Assembly: GCA_019925095.2 (NCBI GenBank)
Contig: CM034410.1
Span: forward strand, 15,172,436 to 15,236,435
Length of the DNA: 64,000 nt
DNA from: Dendrolimus kikuchii
Lineage: Eukaryota > Arthropoda > Insecta > Lepidoptera > Lasiocampidae
Direction of reading: 5' to 3'
Shown piece after piece: positions 20,474 to 31,241 of this stretch. The position numbers and the translations under genes are program-made. How positions within the stretch are numbered: position 1 is the first letter of the stretch; every line of letters begins with the position of its first letter. The notes beneath the pieces were generated by a model that ran no database searches, was not told where the DNA came from, and saw only the letters and a list, made by a program, of their open reading frames with translations.

Positions 20474-21243
20474 ATAAACTAGGGGATATGCCCCCGACTT
20501 CGTCCCCGCTTGACTTGGAATTCCCGCGGGATTCGGCGGACATGAAGTACGTTTTATTGTAAGCTACCATTTGAGTGGAAACTGTGTCGGAATAAGCTAA
20601 TTTTTATATTCCCGAACAACTATAAACCGTTCCCGGGAACATTCCAACCGGATGCCCTGGATAAAAATATCATATATTTTATTACATAAAATTTGCTATC
20701 GATTAGTAAAAAATCACATTGGAAAACGATTTTTTTAATCTGGACAACTTAAGTCATTCCCAGGAAAATTATTGCAGGATTCTCAGGATTAAATTATCCG
20801 TGCAGGAACGGAGAAAGAATACAATTTCGTGCGGCCGGGCGGCCTGTCGTAAGAGGCGACAAAACAACCCACAGCCAGGTGGTAGGGCCTTTGCCCGACT
20901 GGATGGCTACCACCCCTGGTCTAAAGTATGTTGCCATAACAACCTTGTGTTGTGTTCCGGCATTAGTGAGCAGGTTCCCAGTTCCAGTCTCCCTTAAGAG
21001 AGCAGCAGTGTATTTGTAGCACCTTTGGTGTTACAAATGTCCATAGGCGATGGTAACCGCTTTCCATCAAGTGGGCCGTCTGCCTGTCTGCTGATTTCCT
21101 GAAATAAAAAAAAAGTAGCGCAGATTTTAAGTCTAAGAATTTGCTGTCGATCAGCGAAAAGTGCATCGAAATGGGCTCGGTAGTTTTTATGTGAATCCCA
21201 AATATACAGATAAAGAGACAGACAAGAAATCTAAAATATAATG
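20474..21243 (+). mobile_element. CTAGG-type repeat interrupted by a GGTGG-SINE
   Basis: Starts ACTAGGGGATATGCCCCCGA with CTTCGTCCCCGC and GGAATTCCCGCGGG. It resumes after the inserted SINE at GTAGCGCAGATTTTAAGTC and ends in the CAGACAAG region. The reverse-orientation copy at 47031-47408 has the same blocks without the SINE. Class uncertain; a Helitron-like or SINE-like origin is possible. Confidence 0.6.
20796..21114 (+). mobile_element. GGTGG-SINE, full-length, nested
   Basis: Complete copy with an 8-base duplication-like change around TTCCCAGTTCCAG and an A tail. Comparison with 47031-47408 shows that it split a CTAGG-type repeat. Confidence 0.87.
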
Positions 21244-21599
21244 AATTCCAGTTTTTTTTAATAGCTTCAATGTACAGACACGGCATATTTAGAATTCTAT
21301 ATTATTATAGAATAGAAGATATTACTGTTTGTTTTATACAAATCTGACTTATTACCTCCATCGACTTCTTGTAACAACCTTAAAAGACCGGGAGGAACTA
21401 TCTCCAGCTTCTTCTAAAATAAGGCAATGGAGAAGAAAGTTTCTAGCACCAAAATTTTTTAAAATATTTTCGGCCTTGTTCTCCCCCTACACAATTCCAT
21501 CTTCGGATAACAAGGCGCTCTTCTCTAGGCCACGCACCATCGTTTCACAGAGGAAACACCACCAGTGCGAACGCAACATTTTGCCTACACGTTCCTTCT
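21244..21599. other. Unassigned DNA upstream of LINE remnant
   Basis: A moderately open frame starts at 21329, but only the part after about 21600 has recognisable LINE motifs. The rest could be the diverged upstream part of that LINE. Confidence 0.4.
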
Positions 21600-21893
21600 G
21601 CGTACGGCAAACCTGTGAAATGGACTTCCAGATTCCGGGTTTCTCGAAAAGAACGATTCGGATGTCTTCAATTCAAGCCTCCATTGGTTCGGTCACGGGA
21701 GGATCGAAATGTGAAGAGGGCCTATTTGGGACGATCGGATAGACGACGTCCCAAGTGTCGGTTGAAGGACAGAGTGGAGACTGACCTGTGTGAGCTTCAA
21801 GCCCATAACTGACAAGAAATCCCACAGGATAGAAACAGGTGGCGTGTTCTCGTTTCGAAGGCCAAGACACATTTTGGGTCGCTAAGCCAACGG
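21600..21893 (+). pseudogene. LINE C-terminus (RTE-like, third family), frameshifted
   Basis: LHWFGHG lies in one frame and DRNVKRAYLGRS, RRRPKCRLKDRVETDLCELQ and DRNRWRVLVSKAKTHFGSLS in another, with a frameshift near 21700 and a stop after ELQAHN. This is the WFGHV...GRP...W...DR..WR arrangement of RTE-like C-termini. An R1-type fragment joins directly after SQRS. Confidence 0.7.
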
Positions 21894-22571
21894 AGTTAAT
21901 AAAGGTGTCTTTAGGTGTCTCCCGACTGTAGTACGCACCGTGGTCGGGAGCTCCACCGGATGGGACGCCGTCTCCTCCTTCTGCGAGCAAGTCATGTTCG
22001 CGAAGGAGGATGTGGAACGGGAGCGTGAGCGTAATTCCCTGCTCCGCTCCCGCCAAAGGAGGACGCGCCGACGCCGGAGGTCGGATAGTGACCTTCGGCC
22101 GCCGTAAGTGGGCGGTGCGGGTGGGGCCCCTTGGGGTATAGGGGTTCTCACTCACCCGCACGTGCCGTCGAGATGAGAGCGCGAGTGTTCCGCGCGCGCT
22201 TATCTCTCTTCCCGTGGGGTGCGTTACAGACCGCTCCAAGCACGGATTAGACCTAGTTGTAGCCGGGGCATACGTCCCCTGGCATAGGAAGAGGTCCAGT
22301 GAGGGGAGCCCACGCCTGCCAGGGCACGCGGAGTTGGGAAGCCCGTATACACGTAGCCCTGGCATAAGGCGTAGGACGGAACACCCAGGGGTTTTAGTGG
22401 GTATCCCTAACTGGGGTGTGGCAATAGCATGGCACCGGTTCTGACCGGGCACGCTAGTCCCACAACAGATCTGGCGAATCCTACACACTCACACCGGTCG
22501 CGAATATCCCCCCAGGCTTCTGTGCCTGTCGCGGCTTAGTCTTCAAACGGATTTCCCCTGGCAAAAAAAAA
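21886..22571 (+). mobile_element. R1-type LINE: C-terminus, 3' UTR and A tail
   Basis: A frame ending at 22105-22107 reads VVRTVVGSSTGWDAVSSFCE, then VMFAKEDVERERER and an arginine-rich end, as at the C-terminus of R1-clade proteins. A GC-rich 3' UTR follows with GTGGGGCCCCTTGGGG and CACCCAGGGGTTTTAGTGGG and ends GGGGAAATCC-like before an A9 tail (22562-22571). Shorter relatives lie at 14419-14690, 27592-27905 and 46743-46860, all on the minus strand. Clade assignment is by motif memory only. Confidence 0.72.
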
Positions 22572-23125
22572 TGGTGTCTTTGGGTGTGACCAGGTATCAT
22601 GGTTTAACATTAAGGAGATACTACCTCACTGGATTGCCTCTCCCGACGAGTCAATGAGGTGGACTGAATTAAATCAAACAAAATAAATTAAAATTATTGC
22701 ATGCACGTCGCCAGTTTTTTCTTAAATTAGCATTAAATCGAGATTATAACTGATCATTGGTTTGTCCGCCGGGTGGGTGCCGTAAAGTGCTTCTTTGTGC
22801 TATTATAGGCTTATTTGCAAGCTACTTTGTGCAATTCAGGTCTCAAATGGCTTGTTAAAGAATGTTTACACCCACAAGTCTGACTGAAGACCGTCTTCAA
22901 GTAGTCAGTTTTAAAGTATCCTTTTGTTTTAGTGTAGTAAATTGTCATATCCCTTCATCTTTTTATTGGTCTGTCTTTATATGTCAGTCATTTTGCAAAA
23001 AAAATATTGGGTACATCTGGACGAGATATTGTGTACTTAATCTATCATACTAGTCAAATTATTTCGGAATACTTTGTGTTTTTAAAGACCAGCAGTAATC
23101 TGCTATCATATAATGGTGGACGGTA
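22572..23125. other. No feature recognised
   Basis: AT-rich DNA between the R1-type fragment and the hairpin. No repeat match. Confidence 0.45.
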
Positions 23126-23214
23126 ACTTCCACTAGGACCCAAAAGCGATGGAGGAAAGATATCCCACCTAGCCCGATATCTTTCCTCCATCGTTTTTGG
23201 GCCCTAGTGGAAGT
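23126..23214. repeat. 89-nt hairpin with 39-bp arms
   Basis: The arms 23126-23164 and 23176-23214 pair at 37 of 39 positions, one of the two exceptions being a G-U pair, around an 11-base loop. It could be a fold-back element, a source of small RNA or a palindromic insertion footprint. No other copy was seen in the window. Confidence 0.75.
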
Positions 23215-23383
23215 GCACTTCTCATTTCACAGTAAATTTACCAGGTTATGAAGACATCTAAGAGCGCTCTCAAACTCACGTTTCGGCATACGCGTGTTAT
23301 GGACATACTATATCCATATATACGTATAACAGCCGCCGTAGCGACAACACTCTCTAAATTCAGCAATTAAGCGAACAACAATA

Positions 23384-23580
23384 AAAGTCGTGGTAGTGTA
23401 ATGGCTAGTGTATACGTCCCAAATCCAAAGAGCGCGGGTTCGTATTCTGTCTGGAACGCATGCACCACTTAAGCAATTTTCTGACCTAATGTGCATATTG
23501 TTACAATTACCACGTGCTAACAATGGTGAAGGAAAACATCGTGATGAAACCTGCACATAGAGATAACTGATGTGTCAAAC
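23384..23580 (+). mobile_element. S1 SINE, tRNA-headed
   Basis: A-box-like TAGTGTAATGG and B-box-like GGTTCGTATTC at tRNA spacing, then GCACCACTTAAG, ACGTGCTAACAATGGTGA and AACATCGTGATGAAACCTGC. The 3' end is lost after AACTGATGTGTCAAACCTG. Confidence 0.8.
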
Positions 23581-24397
23581 CTGGGACAAGAGTGGGAAAG
23601 ATCACGGGGGGGCAGCATCAGCTTTCGGCGAGGCAGTAATGTCTGGCAAGGAAGCCGTCGAACGATTGAGGGATAAAGGTGCGCATGCGACTAACCGGTA
23701 CCGACGTCAGTCCGGTCTCCGGAGGCGCAGATATGCGTAAAATCTCCTCCCGTAATTCCCTCACATGGGTCCACTAGCATTTGGGGATGCGGTGGATCCA
23801 AGCCTCTGTTGGTGAAGTGGTTCACTCTGCTTCCCGGGGTGACCTAGGCCTTGACGCACGATGAACATGGGTTTTTCCACTTGTCCGTTGAAGTTTCACT
23901 TCTACTATGTGTCCTAGCAGACATTTCGATTTTTTTTTCTTACGCGGTAACAAGGCTTTGACCTTAAAACATAGCCTATAACAACAATATAATAAATGTT
24001 CTACAGAACATTTCAATACTTCAGAGTGGGAGCTTAAGAAAATCGGGGTGAACATCCCGTCGCTGACGAGTAGCGCGGTGATAAAAGTGAGTGAGTAAGC
24101 AGTCCGACACGCGCTTTGCGAGTTTTTTTTGTGTATTTTCATCATAATTAATCTTTATTACATTTATCTAATTACTTAGGTTTCTTGTTAATCTGTCTTA
24201 TCGCATCTTTTTCGCGCTGTTGATTATTCCAAACAAAGCGTGGGAAAACCAATTACGTTTGTTGAAATCGTATTTAATTAGGTTTTAACATTCGGAATGT
24301 TAATGATTTTAATTTTAAATGAGTATTATATAAAGTTATGTCTTTTTTATGAGTCAGGTGTAAAATCTTTTAGTAAATTCTAATTTATAATATTACT
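23581..24397. other. Mixed DNA, no feature recognised
   Basis: The part 23600-23830 is GC-richer but matches nothing else here; the remainder is AT-rich. No coding signal. Confidence 0.4.
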
Positions 24398-24601
24398 AGC
24401 CGTTACCCGCGACTTCGTACGCGTGGAATTTATTTTAATTTGGCTTTCGGTACGGCGACGGCGGCGGCGTGCGCCCACACGCACTTACAATAATTTTTTT
24501 TTCTAAAATAAAAGTAGCCTAAATTACTCTTTAAAACAACATCTGCCAGTGAAAGTCCCGTCAAAATTATATTTTATTTATAATTAACCGATTTTATTCA
24601 A
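24398..24601 (+). mobile_element. CTAGC-family repeat, partial
   Basis: Begins ACTAGCCGTTACCCGCGACT with TTCGTACGCGTGG, the family's conserved 5' end. A (GGC)n-like run GACGGCGGCGGCG follows. Confidence 0.5.
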
Positions 24602-24783
24602 TTATACCCGTTTTAGGGCCATTCGAAAATTACGTCACACAATTTCATGATTTTTAACCCCTCCATCGTCCTTGTCACAGGTGGTCACATTCGTGACACT
24701 CCTCCCTCCTTAATGTAACATCACATATTTTGCAATTTTACACCAGTACATTATTAAATTAGAACAGCGGTTCTGTAATTTTT
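24602..24783 (-). mobile_element. F module
   Basis: Reverse-orientation match to 6845-7026 over the whole length, ending AGAACAGCGGTTCTGTAATT. A GGTGG-SINE begins at its last base and an E-family block follows 320 bp further on. Confidence 0.6.
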
Positions 24784-25094
24784 ATCCGTGCAGGAACGGA
24801 GAAAGAATACAATTTCCTGCGGCCGGGCGGCCTGTCGTAAGAGGCGACTAAACAACCCACAGCCAGGTGGTAGGGCATTTGCCCGACTGGATGGCTACCA
24901 CCCCTGGTCTAGAGTATGTCGCCATAACAACCTTGAGTTGTGTTCCGTCTTTAGTGACCAGGTTCCAGTCGCCCTTAAGAGAGCAGCAGCGCATTTGTAG
25001 CACCTTTGGTGTTGCAAATGTCCATAGGCGATTGTAACCTCTTTTCATCTAGTGGGCCGTCTGCCTGTCTGCTGAACTTAGGCAATAAAAAAAA
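24784..25094 (+). mobile_element. GGTGG-SINE, full-length copy
   Basis: Complete head, body, tail and A run. It lies between an F module and an E block, which adjoin in the same order around 6-7 kb. Confidence 0.88.
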
Positions 25095-25104
25095 TAATTA
25101 ATCT

Positions 25105-25235
25105 AAACATATTGGATTTTGAAATGTGACGACACGAAACTTAGGAACCATCCCACCTATTGTCACAGTATGTCACACATCGTCGACCCCCTCGCCCCCA
25201 TTAACGTGTGACCCCTACGGATGGCTCCTAATTTC
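25105..25235 (-). mobile_element. E-family repeat, partial
   Basis: On the minus strand it contains GTGACAATAGGTGGGATGGT and the CGTCACATTTCAAAAT block, as at 5996-6150. Confidence 0.55.
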
Positions 25236-25265
25236 CGTATATACTTTCATACGCATTTATTAATT

Positions 25266-25554
25266 ATCCGTACAGGAATGGAGAGAGAATACAAATTCCT
25301 ACGGCCAGGCGGCCTGTCGTACGAGGCGACAAAACAACCCATAGCCAGGTGGTAGGGCATTAGCCCGTCTAGATGGCTACCATCCCAGGTCTAGAGTATG
25401 CCGCCATGACAACCTTGAGTCGTGTTTCGCCATTAGTGGCCAGGTTCCAGACTCCTAGCACCTTTGGTGCTACAAATGTCTATAGGCGATGGTAACCGCT
25501 TTCCATCAGGTGGGCCGTCTGCCTGTTTGCTGAACTCATGCAATAAAAAAAATT
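25266..25554 (+). mobile_element. GGTGG-SINE with internal deletion
   Basis: Head, body and tail are present, but about 25 bases are missing between GGTTCCAGACTCC and TAGCACCTTTGG. It lies only 170 bp after the copy ending at 25094, in the same orientation. Confidence 0.85.
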
Positions 25555-25844
25555 AAGATGCCCATAAAACTTGCTATAACTCAATATGAATAAGACCGTC
25601 ACGGTCTTATGCGTATTAGGTTAAAGTAAGTTTGTAGACTTCTTTAGGAACCTTAGAAAAGCTAGCTATTTTTACCAACTTACTCGCACTCAATATTGAA
25701 TAATGGTGTGCAATAAAATGTTATCTATCTATCTACAATTACATTCGGCTATCTTCAGAAAAATTACTAGGGTAGTATAAAAGCGAGGAGACTTTTTTAA
25801 GTATTGCAATGTATTTATTCTCATTTCCTTGAGCTATCACGGAC

Positions 25845-25980
25845 CATTACGCAACGGTTCTTTAGAACGTTTCTTCCATTAGGATTTGGAAAGAAATTTC
25901 TCACCGAGATTTTCCTTATGCTCTTCCTCAAGAGATTATTTAAGTAATTGGGCTCACAGTGATTTGGGGTCTGTATATTA
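25845..25980 (+). mobile_element. Jockey-like LINE scrap
   Basis: CGCAACGGTTCT...AGAACG and GGATTTGGAA...CCGAGATTTTCC match the LINE at 17255-17335. Decayed, without an open frame. Confidence 0.5.
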
Positions 25981-26407
25981 GTGGAAAAAAAATCAGGCAT
26001 GACAATCGCCCAATAAAAAAAGTAAACTCGTAACAGATTCTGGAAACACAATTGGCGCGGTGTCATTCCAAAACTTTTTCTATGCTGGCACACGTCTTTT
26101 CTTACTTTTCAATTCATCAATGATACAATACATCTTATGCTTTTTTGTTCCCCTAGTCGATAGTAGTAGTAGACTTCTATATCCATTAAGTCCCTGCTTA
26201 ACTATAAATTATATTTAAGATTAATATCTGAAAATGTAAACATATTTATTAAATAAATTGTGCTATAAATTAGAGGATATGTCTTAATATGAAGTAATAA
26301 AGATATAATACAAATCAGACAACACTCTTTCTTCAAACCAAAACATACAAAAAAACTAGTTATTTCGCAGAAACGAGTTGAGTAATGATTGTGTGAATTA
26401 ATTTTTT
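25981..26407. other. No feature recognised
   Basis: AT-rich DNA with no family match. Confidence 0.4.
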
Positions 26408-26523
26408 ACTAGCTGCTCATTCCACTTCGTTTGCGCGGAATTCAGACTATCCTATCTTCTAAAATTTGCAATGAAATCCGTTGAAACTGTTTCGGAATAC
26501 ATTTGAAACAGAGTGGCATATAT
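26408..26523 (+). mobile_element. CTAGC-family repeat, partial
   Basis: Begins ACTAGCTGCTCATTCCACTT with TTCGTTTGCGCGGAATTC and is interrupted by the J element at 26524. Confidence 0.5.
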
Positions 26524-26776
26524 ATTGGACCTACTTATGCAAAGTGGAACCAACCCACATACTGACAGTGTTGAGAAAAAGCCGTTTTTATTAAAATTTT
26601 GCGTACAAAAAATATGTCTATATTTTGGAAAAAAACATTTAGAATATTGTGTATTATATTTTCTCGTTATGATTTCTATTGAGTCGATAGAAGGTGCATT
26701 TTGAAAGTCTTCTGCATCCTTAACCCAATTTTGGCATGTTTGTGGATTGGTTCTGTTTTGCATAAGTAGGTCCAAT
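26524..26776 (-). mobile_element. J element, 253-bp inverted-repeat element
   Basis: ATTGGACCTACTTATGCAAA at the left end is the reverse complement of TTTTGCATAAGTAGGTCCAA at the right end; with mismatches the inverted repeats extend to about 30 bp. On the minus strand the whole element is free of stops. A second copy in opposite orientation lies at 29820-30064. Probably a non-autonomous DNA element; the target duplication is not clear. Confidence 0.7.
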
Positions 26777-26934
26777 TATCCTTAAATTTTCGGTTTTTTT
26801 TTTTAAAATTAATACAGTCATATTTTAATTATCATTATCATGAAGGTACTATGTACATAAAATTCAACCAAAGTAAGAAGCCTATGTCGAAAGAGGCGAT
26901 AGAGTGACATATTATTTAAATACCTACTTAGAAT

Positions 26935-27430
26935 AGAATAGAAAACACTTTATTGTTCACAAAATAAACAGTTACAGAAAGTATAATTACAATAATTTAA
27001 GGGCCAAACAAAAGGCGGCCTTATCGCTTTTTTTTTATTGCAGGAGTACAGCAGACAGGCAGACGGCCCACTTGATGAAAAGTGGTTACCATCGCCTATA
27101 GACATTTGCAACACCAAAGGTGCTACAAATGCGCTGCTGCTCTCTTAAGGGAGACTGGAACCTGGTCACTAATGCCGGAACACAACTCAAGGTTGTTATG
27201 GCGACATGCTTTAGACCAGGGGTGGTAGCCATCCAGTCGGGCAAATGCCCTACCACCTGGCTGTGGGTTGTTTTGTCGCCTCTTACGACAGGCCGCCCGG
27301 CCGCAGGAAATTGTATTCTTTCTCCGTTCTTGCACGGATGAAAATCGCTTAAAGCGATCTCTTCTAGGCCACCTGACTGAGAGTATACTTTTGACAAATT
27401 ATGTCTATGTATATTTAAATTAAAAGAAGT
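26935..27430. mobile_element. Repeat split by a GGTGG-SINE
   Basis: GAAAACACTTTATTGTTCAC and GGCGGCCTTATCGCTT lie left of the SINE; AAAGCGATCTCTTCTAGGCC lies right of it. Without the SINE the two halves form one block. The class is uncertain, though an inverted LINE 3' end would fit. Confidence 0.5.
27030..27343 (-). mobile_element. GGTGG-SINE with 7-bp TSD
   Basis: Full-length minus-strand copy from the T run to the head end CACGGAT. ATCGCTT is present at 27023-27029 and 27344-27350. Confidence 0.9.
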
Positions 27431-27511
27431 AAAATAAAATGGAAGAACATTACAATGTGGACAGTAAACAGCAAAGTTAAGAAGAATAGAAAAATATATA
27501 TTTTACTAGCT

Positions 27512-28048
27512 GTCCCCTCAGACGTTGTTCTGCCCTGAAGAAATAAACTTTAGAACCCGATTCCAGCGCCACCTACCGGATCCATTTTTTTTTTAGCCAG
27601 GGGAAATCCGCTTGAGGACCATAAGCCGCGACAAGGGCAGAACCTTGGGGGGATAATTCGCGACCCGTGTGTAGGATTCGCGAGGGTTAGGGATACCCAC
27701 TAAAACCCCTGGGTGTTACGTCCTTCGCGTTATGCCAGGGCAACGGGTATATGACCTAGCCGCTCCGCAGCCCTGGCAGGCGTGGGCCCCCTTCACGAGG
27801 CCTCTTCCATTGCCGGGGGACTCATCCCCCGGCATCATCATGCTCTCTAGGCGTGGGGCGGTCTGTAACGCGCCCCACGGGAGGAGAGATGAGCGCGCGA
27901 CCTACCTACATCCAAATATAAGCTATCCTATCTTTCAAGTCGGATCAAACTGCACACGGTGTTCAAATTTGATTAAAATCGGTCAAGTAGTTTAGGGAGT
28001 CCATCGTGGACAAACAACGTGACACTTAATTTATAAATATTAAGATTA
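27512..28048 (+). mobile_element. CTAGC-family repeat with nested R1-type end
   Basis: Starts ACTAGCTGTCCCCTCAGACG with TTGTTCTGCCCTGAAG. After the R1-type insert it resumes at ACCTACATCC and ends GGACAAACAACGTGACA...AATTTATAAATATTAAG, the family's usual 3' region. Confidence 0.6.
27592..27905 (-). mobile_element. R1-type LINE 3' UTR fragment, nested
   Basis: Minus-strand match to the 3' UTR at 22160-22571, starting at a T run (A tail) with CCAGGGGAAATCCGCTTGAG and AACCCCTGGGTG, and ending in GGCGTGGGGCGG...CGCCCCACGGGAGG. No coding part. Confidence 0.7.
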
Positions 28049-28846
28049 TAAAGCAAGGTAATGGTTTTTGACAGATTTTTTACATATGGCAAGTGATTTA
28101 TTTAGCTTTTCTGACATCTACAGGTAAAGAGTTCCAAAGGCAAACAGCCTGCACAGCGAAGGGTACTTACTACATTTAAAGACGGATCTTTTTTCATAAT
28201 TTCTAATTTATATATTGTTTTTAAATTGCATATTTTACGTATTTAATTCTCGAACCAATATTGTAATAAAATAAGTCCTATAAATCAGTATAAAAATTTC
28301 TTTTTTAAATAAAATACTGTAGAATTATTAAAAAAAAAACTTAATATACTATAATTTAGCTTTATTAGATACAAATATAAAGTGATCTTTGAACTATTTA
28401 CAAACTAAAAATATAAAATAACATTATGGGGGTCTGTTTATGATGGTCCTTAACACATTAATACTCTTTTGAAAATGGAATACCGTTCTGCCGGGAATAG
28501 GGATGGAACTATGCATAATAGTTCAAGTGATTGATCGATTCTTATTGCGAGGCGCGATAACTCGGTGCGAATGATCGATTGACTTCTTAGGAAATCTTGT
28601 TGCTAAGTTTCTGTATCGATTATCAGTTTACATGTTGCGAGTTTATATCGATGTTGAAATATAATATTCGCTACTGTACCTTTCCTATAAAATTATCACG
28701 AGCCTCCCGCCGAATTATTTGGAATGTATATGTAAATCCCTAAAAGAACGGCGCATTTCTGAATGGACATTACACTCGTATTATCCTAAATAGAATCTAT
28801 CACAGACAAAGATTATAGATTACTACATTATTCGGGATAAAATTTG
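28049..28846. other. Apparently single-copy AT-rich DNA
   Basis: No family match and no convincing frame. Confidence 0.45.
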
Positions 28847-28860
28847 TCCAGTACCTATTT

Positions 28861-29153
28861 TGAGTTTTTGGCGGGAACTGAAAGGGGACGTTGTGCTGTG
28901 CAGTTTTATTTTCTAAAAATGTGTAAAATTACTCTAAAATGAACAATAGTTGTAGGATATTGATAGTTTTTGAGTAGTAATTATGTGTTTTTGTGAGAAA
29001 TGTGAACTGTTTAGTCAAATGTGGCCATTCGAGTTTTCACAAGAACTCCGTTGAATGGTGTGGATTGTAGCCTACAATACAACTGCGCCTGGCTTAAAGG
29101 CCTAGTTGCCAAGCCTTAAACATAAAAAAATATTTAAAAAAAATTTAAAAAAA
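28861..29153 (+). mobile_element. GGCGGG retroposon, type II end, 14-bp TSD
   Basis: Shares the 5' 210 bp with the type I copies but then switches to GGCTTAAAGGCCTAGTTGCC and an A-rich tail. TCCAGTACCTATTT is perfectly duplicated at 28847-28860 and 29154-29167. Confidence 0.88.
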
Positions 29154-29167
29154 TCCAGTACCTATTT

Positions 29168-29582
29168 ATCGACAATAGGAACACAGTCTACATATTTCGA
29201 AAGTTAAATGAATTAGGTTCTATGTCGATGTATGGTTAAATGTTTATGTATAATTTCCTGAAAAAATCAGCGAAACGAATATAAAATGTAGCTCATGGTT
29301 GATATTTCAAAGAATAATACGCGTGTCAAATTATAATACCGTTAATAAAATAATTATGTCATTTCAATGACAACACTTTTATCAATCTTTTGTTTTTGAA
29401 TTAACACGTATCTGTGTCTAAAGTGTATTTTACATGGTAAACACAGAAGCTTCCTTATATTTGTTGGAACGATTTAATGTTATGCCATTGCTCCACCTGC
29501 TTTAATGTTACTGACTGTGTCCAAATGCGTCTTATTTATAGCATTAAAAAATAACACGAAAAGATTACGTATAGTTCGATTT
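29168..29582. other. No feature recognised
   Basis: AT-rich DNA with no family match. Confidence 0.45.
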
Positions 29583-29789
29583 TTAATTCCTTGGATTAAA
29601 ATGACAGTTGCAATCGACCTGTTTTATGTTGCAAGCTTGGAGCAGTTCACCCCTATGAGTTGAATCCTATAGAATTTCTGTAGAAATGCTGTAAAATTCA
29701 ACTCACAGTGAGTTGTTGATTCAACTCAAACAACTCACTTATGAATCAAAAACAGGTCGGTCGCAGCTGTCATTTTAATCCAGGTAATT
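29583..29789. mobile_element. K element, 200-bp inverted-repeat element
   Basis: GGATTAAAATGACAGTTGCA...CGACCTG at the left matches the reverse complement of CAGGTCG...CAGCTGTCATTTTAATCC at the right over about 36 bp with few mismatches. TTAATT lies at both outer edges. The interior has several GAGTTG/CAACTC repeats. A single copy was seen. Confidence 0.7.
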
Positions 29790-29819
29790 AATCAAAGCAC
29801 ATTAGTAAAGTTCAACACC

Positions 29820-30064
29820 TGAATTACTTATGCAAAACAGAACCACAAACATGCCAAAATTGGGTTAAGGATGCAGAAGACTTTCAAAATGCACCTTCTA
29901 TCGACTCAATAAAAATCATAACGAGAAAATATAATATACAATATTCTAAATGTTTTTTCCAAAATATAGACATATTTTTTTGTACGCAAAATTTTAATAA
30001 AAACGGCTTTTCCTCAAAACTGTCAGTATGTGGGTTGGTTCCATTTTGCATAAGTAGGTCCAAT
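29820..30064 (+). mobile_element. J element, second copy
   Basis: Opposite orientation to 26524-26776. The right end is intact (GCATAAGTAGGTCCAAT) and the left end has decayed. The same strand as in the first copy is stop-free, reading CQNWVKDAEDFQNAPSIDSI and LSVCGLVPFCISRS. Confidence 0.7.
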
Positions 30065-30356
30065 TATCGGTTAATCTTTAACGTGATTAACAGTGTTGCG
30101 TATCAAATAACGCATTAAAACTTCTTTTGACTACGTCTGCGTTGTCTTTGTACTCTATGTTCTTGTGCGTAAGTCAAAGCATTTCCGCGCAGATGTAGCA
30201 GAGACATTATAGATGACATAACTATGCATGGTTTAGCAAAAAAAAATTAAGCATTGATAAGATTGGTTCAAAACGTCTTGAAGCCAAAACCATAAACCAC
30301 TCTTAACATCTTCAAATGATAAATTTAATATTATATTAATATTTATTACATATTTT

Positions 30357-30622
30357 TTTGTAAGTCGTGGTAGCGTAATGGCTAGCGCACGCGTCCCAAA
30401 CTCAAAGGGAGCGGGTTCGACCTGGTCGAAACGTATGCACCACTTAAGTCAGATTTCTGATCTAATATTCATATTGTTACGATTACCACGTGCTAACAAC
30501 GGTGAGGGAAAACATCGTGATGCAACCTGCACATCGAGATAACCGATGTGTCAAACCTGCCATGCCGCCTTGGACAAGGCCCGAGGCCAGTAGTGGGACA
30601 TTTATGGGCAATTATTATTATA
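30357..30622 (+). mobile_element. S1 SINE, full length, 10-bp TSD
   Basis: A box TAGCGTAATGG (30371-30381), B box GGTTCGACCTG (30414-30424), the ACGTGCTAACAACGGTGAGG region and a 3' end GGCCAGTAGTGGGACA with an (ATT)n tail. TACATATTTT flanks it at 30347-30356 and 30623-30632. The polymerase III boxes look usable; it is not a tRNA gene. Confidence 0.85.
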
Positions 30623-30771
30623 TACATATTTTGTTACGCAGCATTTTACAGAATATATATTAGATATTTTTACTTTAAAGTGCCTTTCTATCTTCTTCTT
30701 TTTTCTTTCTTCCTTTCTTTCTTCTTTCTAATGCATAGTTATCTAAGGAATCACTTTAGCGGCAATAATAT

Positions 30772-31241
30772 TGTTACAATTTGGGCCACCAAACAAAGCA
30801 CATTTATTACCCGTCGGTGTTTGAGCTAATAACATTGAAACGCTTTTATGACCGCCTTCCTTTATTCACTTTGTGTTTAAAATTTGTGATTGTTAAAAAC
30901 AGCCCATTGTGTATTGTAATCTTTATGGTCGTCATTAGCCAGGTGTGATTCTTAGAAATTCGGTCTACGCGGTCGGGCAGCCATATTGCATCGGTGCAGT
31001 ATAAAGCAATGGCCCAATGGAGAGATCGGCAGTCGAGCGATAACCAGCCGCGAGGCAAGACTCGTGTACATTCGATAATCTATTTAGTGACGGACTTTGC
31101 GCGTGTTATTGTATCGCCCATTACGTTTGGACTGATCGTGTTCAGTTATATTTGTACCTGTGTTATACGTGTTTGTATAGTTCTAATAAATTCTATAGTA
31201 ATTCCAACGGCATTTTAATTCGAGTCCTGCAACTAGTAACA
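30772..31241 (+). mobile_element. Solo LTR with 4-bp TSD
   Basis: 470 bp, beginning TGTTAC and ending GTAACA, flanked by ATAT at 30768-30771 and 31242-31245. A TATAAAG lies at 31000-31006 and an AATAAA at 31185-31190, spaced as promoter and polyadenylation signal of an LTR. A minus-strand relative lies at 54258-54696. No internal retroelement sequence remains. The 4-bp duplication fits a gypsy-like element. Confidence 0.8.

Noticed and set aside
21673..22488. 271-codon minus-strand frame
   Set aside because: It is antisense to the R1-type C-terminus and its GC-rich 3' UTR; GC-rich DNA has few stops.
30361..30425. tRNA gene
   Set aside because: Same reasoning: it is the head of the S1 SINE with TSD and (ATT)n tail.
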